Of a stretch of 64,000 nucleotides of DNA, positions 23,289 through 34,756 are shown piece after piece. Positions within the stretch are counted from its first letter, which is position 1, and each line of letters starts with the position of its first letter. Made by a program: the position numbers and the translations under genes. The stretch is from Condylostoma magnum. Lineage: Eukaryota; Ciliophora; Heterotrichea; Heterotrichida; Condylostomatidae. Where the stretch lies: positions 1-64,000 of the forward strand of contig CAKKTI010000051.1 of the NCBI GenBank assembly GCA_920105805.1. Reading direction: 5' to 3'. The notes beneath the pieces are model-generated. The model searched no databases. It had not been told where the DNA came from and was given only the letters and a program-made list of their open reading frames with translations.

Positions 23289-23801
23289 ATGAAACGTGAC
23301 GTCCAAGAATAGTCTCATGAAAACCCCTACCGATATGGTGTTTTGGTAGGGAATCACGTCGAGGATCGCTTTGGAACAGGATTATCCGCCTAAGAAAAAG
23401 ACTCCCAGACAATGCAAAGCACTTCTAGAATGTTTCATTCAAAATACAGTTCTCTGCATAACACCGAGGAAAAATAAGTATAAAGAGACGATCAATTCCA
23501 GTCCTTTGTAGCTGAGCCAAGCGGAATAGAAAGCCACCTTTTATTCGGACATGGTCCATCAATATAAAACTTCGTACAACGCGATTTCAGAAGTTGCTAT
23601 GATTTAAGTTACAATAATAAAGTACGGGCACATCATGCCCTTGAGCCTCATTTTGTACCGCCTCCTCTAGCTGCAAGGCCTCCTCCTATTGAAAAGCCAA
23701 CGGTGCCTAAAGATATGCATAAACCTAAGGCGTATTATGAGTTCACGAGAAGATGTGACTCTACTTTTAATAAAATACCTATGCGGAAGGACCCAGTTTA
23801 G
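23289..23801 (+). CDS. Small Pro/Arg-rich protein, possible axonemal microtubule inner protein
   Basis: 170 aa. Starts MKRDVQEQSHENPYRYGVLVGNHVEDRFG; the 'YG.LVGN..EDRF' pattern recalls small microtubule-inner proteins of cilia (CFAP68/CFAP107 style), and the rest is extended and Pro-rich (PPPLAARPPPIEK) with little predicted fold, as is usual for such proteins. Stop TAG-TAA 23799-23804, 16 nt from the convergent metaxin-like stop. The ciliary link is an inference from pattern only. Confidence 0.6.
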
Positions 23802-23817
23802 TAATTTTTAAGAGTTA

Positions 23818-24786
23818 TTAACTAAGTCTTACTGCACTGAAGAGAAATAGAATCAAGCCAGCAGTTGTTATATAGATTGAACGCTTCTTGTACCTTTTTT
23901 ATGCTTTTCCCTCAGGCTGGTCGGTTAAGTGGATTAAATGCTTGAAGTTCTGAGGATTCACAAACTCTTTGGAAAGTTGGATTTTAGGAAACACAAAAAT
24001 TTCATCTGATTTTTAGCATTGAGAAACATAATAAATGCTTATGTTGCTGATTTCTGGAGGCAGACTAAGTCTTCTTGTAAGTTTTATTATATTTTCCATC
24101 CTTTCTACAAATTGCAGTAGATTTGGATAATTTTTAAGGGAGTCTTGGTATAATCGATGGTCATGCAAATACGCGATTTCTTGGGCCAGGTATGAATATA
24201 CCACAATGTCACTGCTTCTGGGTCTTTCTTAGTTATTCTTATTGCTTAGGAAGAAGGAGCTAGATCCTAAAACATCACTTAAGAATTAGTGAGTTTAGTC
24301 TGCTTATAGAAAAGCTTCCTTATTGGAATTGATGTTTTTGTGAAATTTTAAATGGCTCATTATTTTTCCTCGTTCTTTTAAGAATCTAAGCTTGAAAATT
24401 GGAAGATTTACTAATTACCATAAAACATTACCGTGAGGAGTAAAAAATTTCTTAGAGGAGTCTTGATCTACCCAAAGAGCATAATTGATAGCAGATCTAA
24501 GTTTGCTATAGCATAATTCTTCCAGTAATTCAGCTTGTCTTTATAAATCTGGCTCTAAGTCTCTGTTTATGTTATAAGCTGTTTTAAGAAACTGTAAAAT
24601 GTTATCATTTCTTACTATATTGCCTCGAAATTAAACAAATGGAAGAGTATCTGCAAAATATCAGTTGTAGTTGGATTTTATCTCCTTAAAACTGTCTATT
24701 TAGCAAATGATAGCCCATAGTCTAGCTACAGTTGCATTGGGGTCTAGTTGAATATTCCCAGTGTATAGAATTAGTTGATCTTCCAT
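23818..24786 (-). CDS. Metaxin-like GST-fold outer-membrane protein
   Basis: 322 aa. The layout fits metaxins: an N-terminal thioredoxin-like part (ADTLPFVQFRGNIVRND, ILQFLKTAYNINRDLEPD), an alpha-helical GST C domain (DIVVYSYLAQEIAYLHDH, YPNLLQFVERMENII) and a C-terminal tail anchor (ITTAGLILFLFSAVRLS). Metaxins act in beta-barrel import at the mitochondrial outer membrane (SAM/TOM37). Sequence identity is low, so a related GST-like membrane protein cannot be excluded. Ends at TAA-TAA 23815-23820. Confidence 0.65.
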
Positions 24787-24960
24787 TTTATTGAAAGCAA
24801 TTTATTATATATTCTTAGTCTCTAATGATGATTGTTATAATATCTGAATGTAATTAATATATCATTTATACAAATATTGGGAGAGTAATCAATTTTCTCA
24901 TTAGAATCAATACATAAATAATAAACTATTACACTTATTGCGTTTTATAAGTATTATAAT

Positions 24961-26325
24961 ATGAGAAGATCTATAGATACATTTTCTCTTACGCAAATAA
25001 GATAACTTCCTAATATAAAAGCTCCATTAACACCAAATAGTTTAACTCCTAATGGTACACCAAGAGATCGCATCAGTACCTCTGTTTATAAGAGGGCAGC
25101 ATCGTAATTATTATATAGGACAGCCTAAAGATTTAAAAGACTTCCTCCATAGGTTTTTAGAAAAGAACTTAAACGAATTGAAGGTAAATCAATAGTAAAA
25201 GACTTTGTTTCAAAAATGAATAAATAAGTTATTGGCTATAAAAGTTATTATAATTAATTAAGAGTAATTTCTAAGCAAAAAGAGAAAGATTATCAGATAT
25301 AAATAAATAAGCAAAAATATACAGAAAGTAATATTTAGAATTAGAGACATGAAGCTTATAAAACGGTAGTAAAGAAGCTGTAAAATGTTTATCATAATAT
25401 TGAAATGGAAAAAGCAACTACTGATACTTTAAATCATATGAGACTTATACGATTGAAAAATGTTTAAGGAGTTTAGGATCCAATAAGATAAATAAAGTCT
25501 GAAATTCAAAAATTTAATATATAAATTAATCTTCTATAAAGATAAAAGTATCATAATAGCTAGCAAACATTAAAATATAACAGTTCACTATAGGATATTC
25601 AGAATAATACTTTAAAAAACAAACTATTATAGAATAATTGACTAAACAATGAAGCCTAAATTGTAGAGGATATAGAAAAGGCTAAACAAGTTATTGAATA
25701 ACAACATAATAGAATTTAACTTAAGGATAAAATACAAAAGCATAAAAGATATATAAGTAAATTAAAGGAAAAGCAAAAAATTACACAGTAACATGAAAAT
25801 TACCTAGAAGATTAATAAGAATTAGAAGATAAATTAAAGCAAAAGTAGGATATGCTTGATTATGTATTTTAAAAGACTAGAACTTTAAACTATAAAGACC
25901 TAATATAGTAATTTGGGAACATATATGCGACAAAGGAATACTTATAAGTTTTTAAACAGGATTTAGAAGGAAAAATCAAAAGTTCAGGTGAATAATTACA
26001 AGCATTATAATAACAGTCTAAACTCTAAGGAATTTACGAGTGTGACAATATCCATGATATCTATAAAAACGAAGATAAAAGTGAATCATTATAACACAAA
26101 ATAGAAATGCTGTAGGATTAAAATTAGAAACGACGAGCCTTGATATCATCTATTTAGATATAATTACTAAGACTTTGCAAAATTACTTCAGAAGTAAAGG
26201 GAACCAAAGATATTAACTCAAAAACATTCAAAAGTATTTTCAACTTTCTTAAGACAAATTTAGCAACTGTTGCTTAGTTAAACATAATTTTGTTATTTAA
26301 TGCAGCTATTATTACCCATTTATAA
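24961..26325 (+). CDS. Long coiled-coil protein, possible dynein-docking/ciliary component
   Basis: About 454 aa. Basic N-terminus (MRRSIDTFSLTQIRQLP) with TPN repeats, then continuous Gln/Lys coiled coil from about residue 80 (YNQLRVISKQKEKDYQIQIN; HMRLIRLKNVQGVQDP; CDNIHDIYKNEDKSES). Overall shape is like ODAD-type outer-dynein-arm docking coiled coils, but no diagnostic motif was seen. The frame uses TAA/TAG very heavily for Gln. Stop may be TAG 26275 or TAA 26323-26325; the next ATG is at 26339. Confidence 0.6.
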
Positions 26326-26338
26326 AATAAATACTCAA

Positions 26339-27325
26339 ATGAATTGTGATTTATGCTAAAATCCAGGTAAATTTTGCCGGTAATGTTCTGTACTGAAGTT
26401 ACAAGATAGGATTTAGAAGTTAAATGAATTAAAATTGAATAATTTGAAATTAAAGTAAGAAATAAAAGATCGTCTATAGTAATCTTAATCTTGCTTAAAT
26501 TAGCATTTGTTATAGGAACAGATTATAAAGTGTAAATAAGATAGGGATTTTAAAGACAATATGCAGCATTTCATCAGAAAAATACGAATTATGAGTACTA
26601 ATATAACATCACTCATAAGTAAATCTATATATAATATGCAAATATCCTACTCTCATATACCAAAGCTAATAAACAGAATTAAGACTAGAAGATAATAAAT
26701 ACTATAAATAGCCTACAATGTTTTAAAGGAAAACTAATACTTCCCCGATTTCTGTATACAAGAATTATTTAAAATCAACAATGTTTTGAGATAAAGCCAA
26801 ATAACATCATTTGGTGCTGACTAACAATCTCTAATACCCTAATACGTTATATCAATAGGAAGTAACTTACAAACAGACATATACCATCCTGAAATGTCGC
26901 AAGAACACAAAGACGCTATAAAATTTTCTATAAACTGTCTTTGCGACCTAATAGAATACAGTTCAATAATCCTTTAACTCCCCCTACCCTTCCCCCTACA
27001 AAAACACTTTGAATTTTACTACATAAACGATTATAAAACCAATTTACTATAACTAAACATTGATGAATAAAATGAATTTGAACAAGCTTTAGTATTTTTA
27101 TTCTAAAACTTCAAATATCTGCAATAACAATCCGGAGTAAATTTAGACAAACTTCACTCTTTATTTGACGTAAAATCACTAATAGAGTCGGAGAACCTAG
27201 GCGAATGATTCTCTAAGCCTAGTAGTAATTCTAGTGATCCTTACTTTCCAACGCTGGAAGATTAAAACTCCCAAAATTCATCAGATTATGAATTTGTATT
27301 ATTAAGTTCTTCAGACGAAGATTGA
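26339..27325 (+). CDS. Atg14/UVRAG(Vps38)-like PI3-kinase complex subunit
   Basis: 328 aa. N-terminal CxxC pair motif NCDLCQNPGKFCRQC (as in Atg14/Barkor), coiled coil (LQDRIQKLNELKLNNLKLKQ), then the BATS-like/C-terminal fold: YNVLKENQYFPDFCIQELF, QYVISIGSNLQTDIYHP, FSINCLCDLIEYSSIIL, VFLFQNFKYLQQQSGV. These targeting subunits direct Vps34 lipid kinase to autophagosomes or endosomes. The acidic tail ends SSSDED at TGA 27323-27325, 13 nt from the convergent stop. Atg14 and UVRAG are not separable here. Confidence 0.72.
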
Positions 27326-27338
27326 TTAAATAATTTTA

Positions 27339-29045
27339 CTAACTTCCATAAAACTTATTAGTTGCTGCCACAAAAGAGTTTCTCCCTGAGCTTGCAGGTG
27401 GTGTTACTCCGAAAAATTTATGATTATTACTATTGAACTCCTTCTTCAATGGATTGACTGGGGGTTTTCCTGGTCTTCCTATACTTTATCTGTTTAACTT
27501 AAAGTTATAAGGTTCTACTGGTTTTGGGTTATCATAAAATTTCGCAGTGTTCTGTTTTAGTTATCTTTCTGAGCTACTGGCTTGTGAGCCATTATCAGCA
27601 TAAAAGTTCCTAGTAGCTACTTTCATTTCAGAGTCAATAGATCTGGGCTCAGACCGTGCTACAGAGTCAGCATTAGAAACTGCATCATAGAATTTCTTTT
27701 AATTCTGCTGAAAATTCTGGTCAAAGTCATCTTTCTGTACAAATTACGGCTTTTTCCTATGAATAGACCCTTTATTATACACGTTTTCAAATTTAGGATG
27801 TCCATAGTGGTTGGGATTTTCATAGAAGGTCTTAGCGTTCTACTAGAAGTTTTATTGATCGTCATCTGGGTTGGAAGAGGGCCTTCCTTAGAAGAACCTT
27901 GCTGCACTCCTAATAATCTCTTGATTTCTTCTAGTTCCATTAGACGATTTTGAGTTGACTGTAGAGGCCCTGGGGATACTAGGAGGTGGAGTGACTCCCC
28001 AGAAGCGAGCATGGTCCTTTTCGTACTGGGGATTTCCAGTAAGAGGCTTTTACACTTCAATTTTTGGCTATTCTTCTGCCATTTCCTCACTCCTGCCTAT
28101 AGCCTAATACTCCGGGACCAGAGGATTAGTTGATCTCATAGTTTAAATACCCTTTTTTAAGGAGCTTGACTGAGCTCCCGCTATATCCTAAGTATCACAG
28201 GGATGTCTCACTGAATTTCTACTGTGGGACTTAAGAGGACCTACTCCTACTGAGCCCGTCTGGGCTCCTAGTATATCTTATGTATCTAAGTGCCTATTAT
28301 GTACGTTTTTCTGATTATTAACAAAAACGCGGGGACGACTGCCCTCTACATCTCCGATTTCAGTGACTTGGCTAAATATAACTTACTCACTTTCATTTCT
28401 TACTTTATATACGGGTGCTATGGGATTGGTGCAACGGGTGGTTTTAAAAAGGCCGTCTTTGTTAATGTCCTCTGGGTTTACTAGATTGGGCTTAGTTCAG
28501 GTTGTTTCTGGCTTTGGACGTGCACCCTCTATGTCGTGGGTTGTCATATTGTTCCGAGTGTTTCATTTGTAGTAGATTTCAGGCTTGGTGCCGTGTATAT
28601 CATCTATGTCAATGTTGTCTCGGATGAATTTTGGAGGTGTTATGGGACGTGTTTCGTAGTAGGGAAGCTTGTAGACAGGGTTTAGAGGGTTAGTACCAAT
28701 GCGGGTTGTACAGAACTCTTATTTTTTGGGTATAGCACCTTCTATATCACGACTGCATAAATTGTATTCCTGGCGGTTAAGTTTTTAGTGAAGGGCTGCT
28801 GGGCGAGCTCTATCTATACCATCCGTCGTATTTGCAAAATCTTATTTTCTTATATACTCATAACCTTTTAAAGCTGGGCGAGCCCCAGGTATATCATGAG
28901 TTGTAAGAGATCTAGTAGGACGTTGTTCCCATTTTTTAGCCTTAGGAGGTGCATCCTTTTCTGTTATTGTATTTAAACTCATTAAATCCTCTGAATAAAA
29001 TTTACTGCGTTAAGGAAAGCCCGAGTAACCGTGATGCTCGAACAT
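27339..29045 (-). CDS. Protein with repeated DIxGAxP / NPLxPxY motifs, probably axonemal
   Basis: 568 aa, one frame. The N-terminal 330 residues carry repeated short motifs: THDIPGARP, GIDRARP, SRDIEGAIP, IDDIHGTKP, THDIEGARP, IGDVEGSRP, TQDILGAQ, TQDIAGAQ, alternating with TNPLNPVYKL, TNPIAPVYKV and TNPLVPEYQ. Spacing is roughly 25-40 residues. The C-terminal part is disordered with FWGVTPPPS and FFGVTPPAS echoes and repeated NKKFYD/KTFYEN strings. I have the impression of similar DI-G-P strings in flagellar/apicomplexan cytoskeletal proteins, but cannot name the family. Stop TAG-TAA 27336-27341. Confidence 0.72.
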
Positions 29046-29193
29046 TTTTAAATATGGAAGAGAAAGTTTACTTTGATATTTAATCTTATATATACTAATA
29101 AATTCCGCAATTAAGCATCAATTGTGTATAAATCCCAGCTATACAAAAACCAGTAATACGCATTACTAATTATAAAAGGGACACAAATTAAAG

Positions 29194-29703
29194 ATGCAGT
29201 AGCACAATAAGTCCCAGTTCTAAAATTTGGTAAAATGATAATCATATAATATTGCTTTGCATTTATAAAAAAAACAGTCTAAAGGCAAAACTAAGTTCAA
29301 ACGAAGTAATAGTACTTTAATGGTAAGAAAAGAAAAACTTAGAAATTTGTCTCCTTTAAAGATTATAAAGGCTAATAAAGCTTAAAGCTAGGCCTAATCT
29401 CCAAAGAATTTCCAATAAAACAATTTTGAATCCACCTATTAATTAAAAGAGCCATTATCTGCTGGAATTTTAGTTCCTAATTAAAACGCAACTAAATTCG
29501 TAGGAAGAGTTAAGTACCACAGAGTTTTTGTTCCATAAAATACCAGCAAATTGCTATAAAAGCCAATTTCTCCAATAAAAGCCCCTCCCGAGCTGCTCTC
29601 TAATAAATTGAATCTCTTAAGAAGATAATCCTCCATAAAACAGTCTCACTAATTAACCAGAAAGCGAGCCATAAGTATAAAAATACCTAAAATTAACATT
29701 TGA
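29194..29703 (+). CDS. Basic disordered protein, unknown
   Basis: 169 aa starting MQQHNKSQFQNLVKWQS, rich in Lys, Gln, Ser and Asn, with short hydrophobic strings such as GRVKYHRVFVP. Ends KIPKINI at TGA 29701-29703, 25 nt before the carrier ATG. No domain seen. Coding is supported by codon-like composition on this strand only; confidence is moderate. Confidence 0.5.
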
Positions 29704-29728
29704 TCATTAATAATATAATTAGGCAAAA

Positions 29729-30523
29729 ATGACCGAGCGCACACAATCATCAGTAAGTTTATTCGGAGCAACATGTCTTGCCTCAACCATATACACTTAC
29801 ACCCTAACACCCTTCGATGTTGTAAAGACAGTATAGCAATTTTCTCCAGGGCTATCACCTTAAAACACAATTAGATAAATATATCAAACCTCTGGATTAC
29901 TGTAATTTTGAAGGGGAGCTTAGTAGTCACTATCTTTTACTTTGATATCAAACTTACTGTATTTCATATCATACGAGAAAACCAGGAATAAATTAGACAA
30001 TTTCAGCCCAACTTGAAGTCCATTTATATCAGCAGCTCTGTGTAGATCGTTTACTGTAACATTACTATCCCCCTTAGACATCCTCAGAACTCAAATTTAA
30101 GCAACTGGCAGTGCCAGATTGAATTTAACTCTTAATACTGCGTTTAAGGGTCTCAGGGTAAGTTTAATTCGTGATATTTTATTTTCAACAACCTTTTTTG
30201 GAATAACAGAGAATATTTACTCGAGCTATAAGGAAAATGGAGCTGATTCAGTGAGGGCTGGGGCTTCTATTGTAGGAGGAATATGTGCGACGGTGCTAAC
30301 TTAACCTTTTGATGTATTAAAAACTAGGTATTAGACAAAGTATTGCTGTTATGGGTAAATGCCAGCCCTTAAGGCATTAGACTATATATATAAGGAGGAG
30401 GGTCTTAGAGGAGTCTATTCAGGATTTTACATTAGGAGTAGCAAACTTATACCAGGCCTTGTAATCTATTTAACTGCCTATGAGCATTTCAAAAATATAT
30501 TAAATAGGATTTAGAGTAGATAA
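29729..30523 (+). CDS. Mitochondrial carrier family protein (SLC25A39/40/Mtm1-like)
   Basis: 264 aa with the three-fold structure of the family: signature motifs TPFDVVKT, SPLDILRT and QPFDVLKT close each odd helix, and the last repeat shows EEGLRGVYSGFYIRSSKLIP followed by a YEHFKN end. The third repeat resembles SLC25A39/40 and yeast Mtm1 (glutathione/manganese-linked carriers), but substrate-contact residues were not analysed. Inner-membrane transporter. End TAG 30512 or TAA 30521-30523; the latter is used. Confidence 0.88.
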
Positions 30524-30584
30524 ATAGTTTTATGTATTGTTGTTTTGTACTTAATGTAAAAAAGACATTTAAATAAAATTAATA

Positions 30585-31262
30585 CTAAACTTTAAGGGCT
30601 TTGTTTGATGTATCTGAAATATTATAGAGCTTCATGAATGGAATAGCTATTTAGTGATGTATGTAGCCTTTTGCCCAAAAGAATAACAAAATCTGGATTA
30701 AAGAGATTAAGATTCCAATTCCATTGGGAATAATAACAAAGATATTACGAGTTACTAATCCAAAAATAAACCAAATAGTTCCACATAATAAGCTGGCTGC
30801 TAGAATATATCCGTCAAAGTATCTAGAATTCTTTTCTTTTAGTACGTGTTCCAGTTAGTCAAAGCATCCACCGTAGCTTATTATATTACAAATCATAGCT
30901 GTTAGACCCAATTGCTACAATGAGAATAAATAAAATCCTAAAAGGTAGCAGACTAAAACGCATGGCACATACTTAAAGCTAAAGCTTAGCAAGCTTCTGT
31001 CTACATAATGATAAATCAATATATAAATAAGAGCAATTGAGGAATTTAGTGAATTAGGAATCAGTAAATTTGCATTGTTTGATTGAATTGCATATATTAT
31101 CCAAGTTAATGGTGTTATATGCGTCATGATTAGAAATGTGTAAGAAATTTCTTGCAGGTCTTTTGTACTAATTGCTTTTATTATTGAAGGTATAGGTGAT
31201 AAGTAAAGAATTGCACAAGAGCCGGTTCCTAGAATGGCTAAGGCTATATCGAGGTCTACCAT
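30585..31262 (-). CDS. SWEET/MtN3-type sugar transporter
   Basis: 225 aa, seven predicted helices arranged as two three-helix MtN3 repeats and a linker. First repeat: ILYLSPIPSIIKAISTKDLQ (the Pro-rich PQ-like turn and STKDL are typical), then YTFLIMTHITPLTWIIYAIQ and NSLNSSIALIYILIYHYV. Second repeat: GYILAASLLCGTIWFIFGLV and IIPNGIGILISLIQILLFF. SWEETs pass mono- or disaccharides down a gradient. Stop TAG 30585-30587. Its ATG is one base after the upstream gene's last candidate stop. Confidence 0.85.
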
Positions 31263-31263
31263 T

Positions 31264-32592
31264 TTATTTATAATAGCTGTTATATAACTTATCTAGTTGG
31301 CTTGAACATGAATCAACTTAACTACTAACAGGATCAAATTTAACAGATTCATGCTAATTCGATGCTTATCTGTTATTGATATTTTGCTGTATCTTTTTCT
31401 TTAAAAAATTTTTGTAGGTGTACTACTAACTATGAGATTTCTATTAATTTGTTATTGTTTACATTTAGCTAACAAGAGATCTTAGATCTTTCATAAGTCT
31501 TTACTATATTGTTAATTATTTAGAAGTGTTTGCTCTAGGCTTTTTACTAGGAACAATAGTCAAACTTATATTTTGCCTTTTTAACTTTTGCGAAGACTTA
31601 TTCTAATATATAGTCTTTGATCTTTTTAAATTTCGCTATCTAACTACTAGTGATTATTATCCGCTAATAGGTGGAAGCTATTAAAGGGTTTTAGAATTTT
31701 AAATTAGTTTTATTTATTATTCCTTTTTATTGCCTTATTATGATTTAGTATCTTTTGTTTATAGTAAGGGAGTGTTACAGTCTGTTACAGTTTAGCACTA
31801 CATATCATATTTTTGCTTGAATGACTTCTTCTAAAATCTTTATTATGACTTACTACAAATTTATTTCTCCCTTTGATAATAAGTACTTACTGAATGCAAT
31901 TATATAAAGAATCATTTAAAGTCAGACTGCATAATAAAGTCTACTTTAACCTTTTACAGCTTTATATTTCATTGTCTACTTAGTATTTAACAAATTTATT
32001 TTGTAATGTTTTTGATATTTCGGGATTATACTGTTAATTCCTTTGGATACTTTATTGAATTACTATCAATAACAAAATTATTATTTTACTTCTTATTATA
32101 TAGCTTATTATTCAACTTTAAACTTGTACTAGAGCGAGTTATTACAGGGTTTCCGAAATAATCGAATTTATTGCAAAGCAGTAAATGCTGAAAAGGCTTA
32201 CTTATATTATAAATTCCTCTTAGAGTCTAAGCTCTGTTATCAATCCCTATAATGAATTATTAACATATAAACTTTTAAGCTTTTTAGTACAAATCTAGAA
32301 TGCAGTTCTTTAGTTATCCTTAGTCTTATATTATTACCTATTTTAGATCAGTTTTTAATATACATAATGGTAATCCTGTTTATTTCTAAAACTTGTGCAT
32401 AAAATGATCAATTTACTCTATCTCAAATCTTTTGATAACCTTTTTATTCGTTCTTACGCTAATAAGTATTAATGTGTTAGTTTTGTCGTTAAAAAAAATA
32501 GTTGATGGAATTCTGAAATGTATTTTGGAAGTTTTAGAATAATTGCATAAGCTTTATAGGAAGTAAAAATTATCATAGAACCTTTGATTCAT
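31264..32592 (-). CDS. Unknown protein: compact N-terminal domain, long Gln/Ser/Lys-rich tail
   Basis: 442 aa. Residues 1-165 look folded (IHFRIPSTIFFNDKTNTLIL, MHKFQKQTGLPLCILKTDLK, QKFICQQFIIGIDNRAQTLR, LLLCNKFDYFGNPVITR). The remainder is low-complexity Gln/Asn/Ser/Lys with a repeated LTIQQRLMKDLRSLVSQ-like helix. The opposite strand is also open and hydrophobic but lacks coherence. The last candidate stop is TAA 31264-31266, one base before the SWEET ATG; an earlier TAA after 'DPVSS' would leave room. Family not recognised. Confidence 0.62.
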
Positions 32593-32722
32593 ATTTAATT
32601 GTTACAATAGTTTTAAAAATGATTAGTAGCTTAAGAATAGATATAATATACAGATTTAAGTATACAATTGCATATGCTTAACAATATATTTAGCATTATG
32701 CAATATATCAGGCATATAATAA

Positions 32723-33133
32723 ATGGTAGAACCTTCTAATACAATCTAAGAATCCCTTTAACAGCATGGCCCAGCTTCAGTAAGTTTTAGACAGTATTAT
32801 CATCCAGCTCGATAAGATCTTCCTCCATAATAATCAAATAAAAGAGTATTATAAATAGAGAGTTATTACTGAAATGCTGAGGAAGAAAAGATCAGAATAG
32901 ATTTAAAGGTTGATGAGCCTTTTGCTCCTGAAAACATTAACGTTAGGTTTACTTTAAGAAGTGTTACTGTTGAGGTTGATATTTCAGATCAATTGTAAAG
33001 ACGCATTTACCTTGGAGACTTTTTATGGGAAATCAATCCGGAAGAAAGTACTTGGAGGAGCAGGACTGGGAAGATTATTGTATTTTTAAAGAAGAAGGAT
33101 AAGAGTAACCATTGGGGAAAGTTACTAAGCTAG
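32723..33133 (+). CDS. CS-domain (p23/NudC-like) protein
   Basis: 136 aa. After an N-terminal stretch (PASVSFRQYYHPARQDLPPQ), a CS beta sandwich is evident: RVLQIESYYWNAEEEKIRID, INVRFTLRSVTVEVDISDQL, YLGDFLWEINPEESTWR, KIIVFLKKKDKSNHWGKLL. The WNAEEE Trp is TGA. CS domains act as Hsp90 co-chaperones or dynein-assembly factors; this compact single-domain form resembles NUDCD/p23-type proteins. Stop TAG-TAG 33131-33136. The next gene (PRP28) is in the same frame 84 nt on. Confidence 0.82.
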
Positions 33134-33217
33134 TAGTTTAGACAATCCATGTTTAGAATATTCCAGAAATTATTTAAAATTACAACTTATACAATAAATA
33201 AAGAAATTCTAATAAAA

Positions 33218-34756
33218 ATGAGTAAAAGAAGATCCCGTTCTCCAAGACTTTCAGATCAGGATAGATAAATGATACAGTAACGTTATTTTGGAGATCAAAA
33301 AGTGTAAAGAAAGCGAAAATCAAGACAACTCAAATTTAAGTGGGATAATTCTGATGATACACAGTCTAATGACAATTTTCTTATTAATAGATTACAACCC
33401 TCAATATTTATACGTAAAAGAGATGACTTATAAGAAAACACTACTTAAGACCTAAGCAGAAAGCCTTTAAGCATGATGACATAAAGAGATTGAAGAATTT
33501 TACGTGAAAACTACTAAATAAGTATTCTTTAAAACAAACCAGCATATTTAATACGGAACTGAAAGGAGGGTAATTTCCCTCTTTAAATACAGAAGAATCT
33601 TAATAGGTATAAAGCTCCAACTCCTATATAAATGTAAGCAATTCCTATTTCTTAATAACATCATGATCTAATAGGAATATCTCCAACAGGTTCCGGTAAA
33701 ACAGCTGCTTTTCTAATCCCAATGGTTTAGCATATACTAACACTGCCTTAAATAGAATAACTTACATCCCTAGATGGTCCTTATGGGCTTATAATAGCTC
33801 CTACTAGAGAACTAGCTTAGCAGATAAGTGATTAAGCATAGTTACTCACAAAAAATACTCAAATTCGTGTATTTTGCCTAGTAGGAGGCCATGATGTTGA
33901 ATAATAATCTATGAAACTATAAAATGTGTATGAAATAGTAATAGCAACTCCAGGTAGACTATTATCCTGCTTAGAATAATCGTATATTGTATTGAATTAA
34001 TGCTGTTGACTTATAATAGACGAAGCTGATAAAATTTTCACTCTTGGACAAGACGAGCAATTAAGGTAAATTTTTGACTATTTTAACGATGATAATGAAG
34101 TGATTAGGAAAATGTAGTAAGGACGAAGAGTTACTTCCTTATTCAGTGCAACTATGTAAAAGGAAGTAAAGTAATTCTGGCAGAGGTATCTAAATCAGCC
34201 TTATATAGTTACAATAGGAGACCCAGGAGCAATGTCTTCCTAAATCACTTAAAATGTGTACTTTTCAAAATAAGCAGATAAGAAAAGATTACTAGGGAAG
34301 CTTATATAACAAGTAAATAAACCTGTAATTGTATTTGTAAATACCAAAGTGACAATAGACCCATTAGTGCAATACTTACAGCAATATAGAGTAAGAGTTG
34401 GATCACTGCATGGGGACAAAAAGTAGCAAGTGAGAGAAAGAACAGTGAGCTTATTTAAAGATTAAAAACTGGATATATTAGTAACTACTAATCTCAGCTC
34501 ACGTGGATTAGACTTTAATGACATACAACACGTTATAAACTACGATGCTCCACATAACATACAAGACTACGAGCATCGTATAGGTAGAACTGGAAGAATG
34601 GGCAAAGAAGGGCAGGCTACTACTTTTCTTACTGAATCAGATCAGGAATTCTTCTTACCTCTTCGCGAATTTTTGGAAAGAAATAAGCAAAATGTGCCAA
34701 ATGAGTTAAAAAAGGCAACTAAATCTCAAATGCTTGAAGAATTAGTTAATAATTAG
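33218..34756 (+). CDS. PRP28: PRP28/DDX23 spliceosomal DEAD-box helicase
   Basis: 512 aa. Arg/Ser-rich start (MSKRRSRSPRLSDQDR), then the Prp28-specific MMTQRDWRILRENY motif and IRNWKEGNFP, Q motif KAPTPIQMQAIPI, Walker A SPTGSGKT, PTRELAQQ, TPGRL, DEAD, SAT (LFSATM), SSRGLDF and HRIGRTGR. Prp28 exchanges U1 for U6 at the 5' splice site. It is shorter than human DDX23, mainly in the N-terminal RS region. Stop TAG 34754-34756 lies inside the 3' end of the convergent gene. Splicing 15-22-nt introns makes this factor of contextual interest. Confidence 0.94.

Noticed and set aside
31308-32725. Long hydrophobic plus-strand frame
   Set aside because: It is the antisense of the gene at 31264-32592, whose folded N-terminus and Gln/Lys/Ser-rich tail are more coherent. 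Under this code every frame is open, so openness alone is no evidence.
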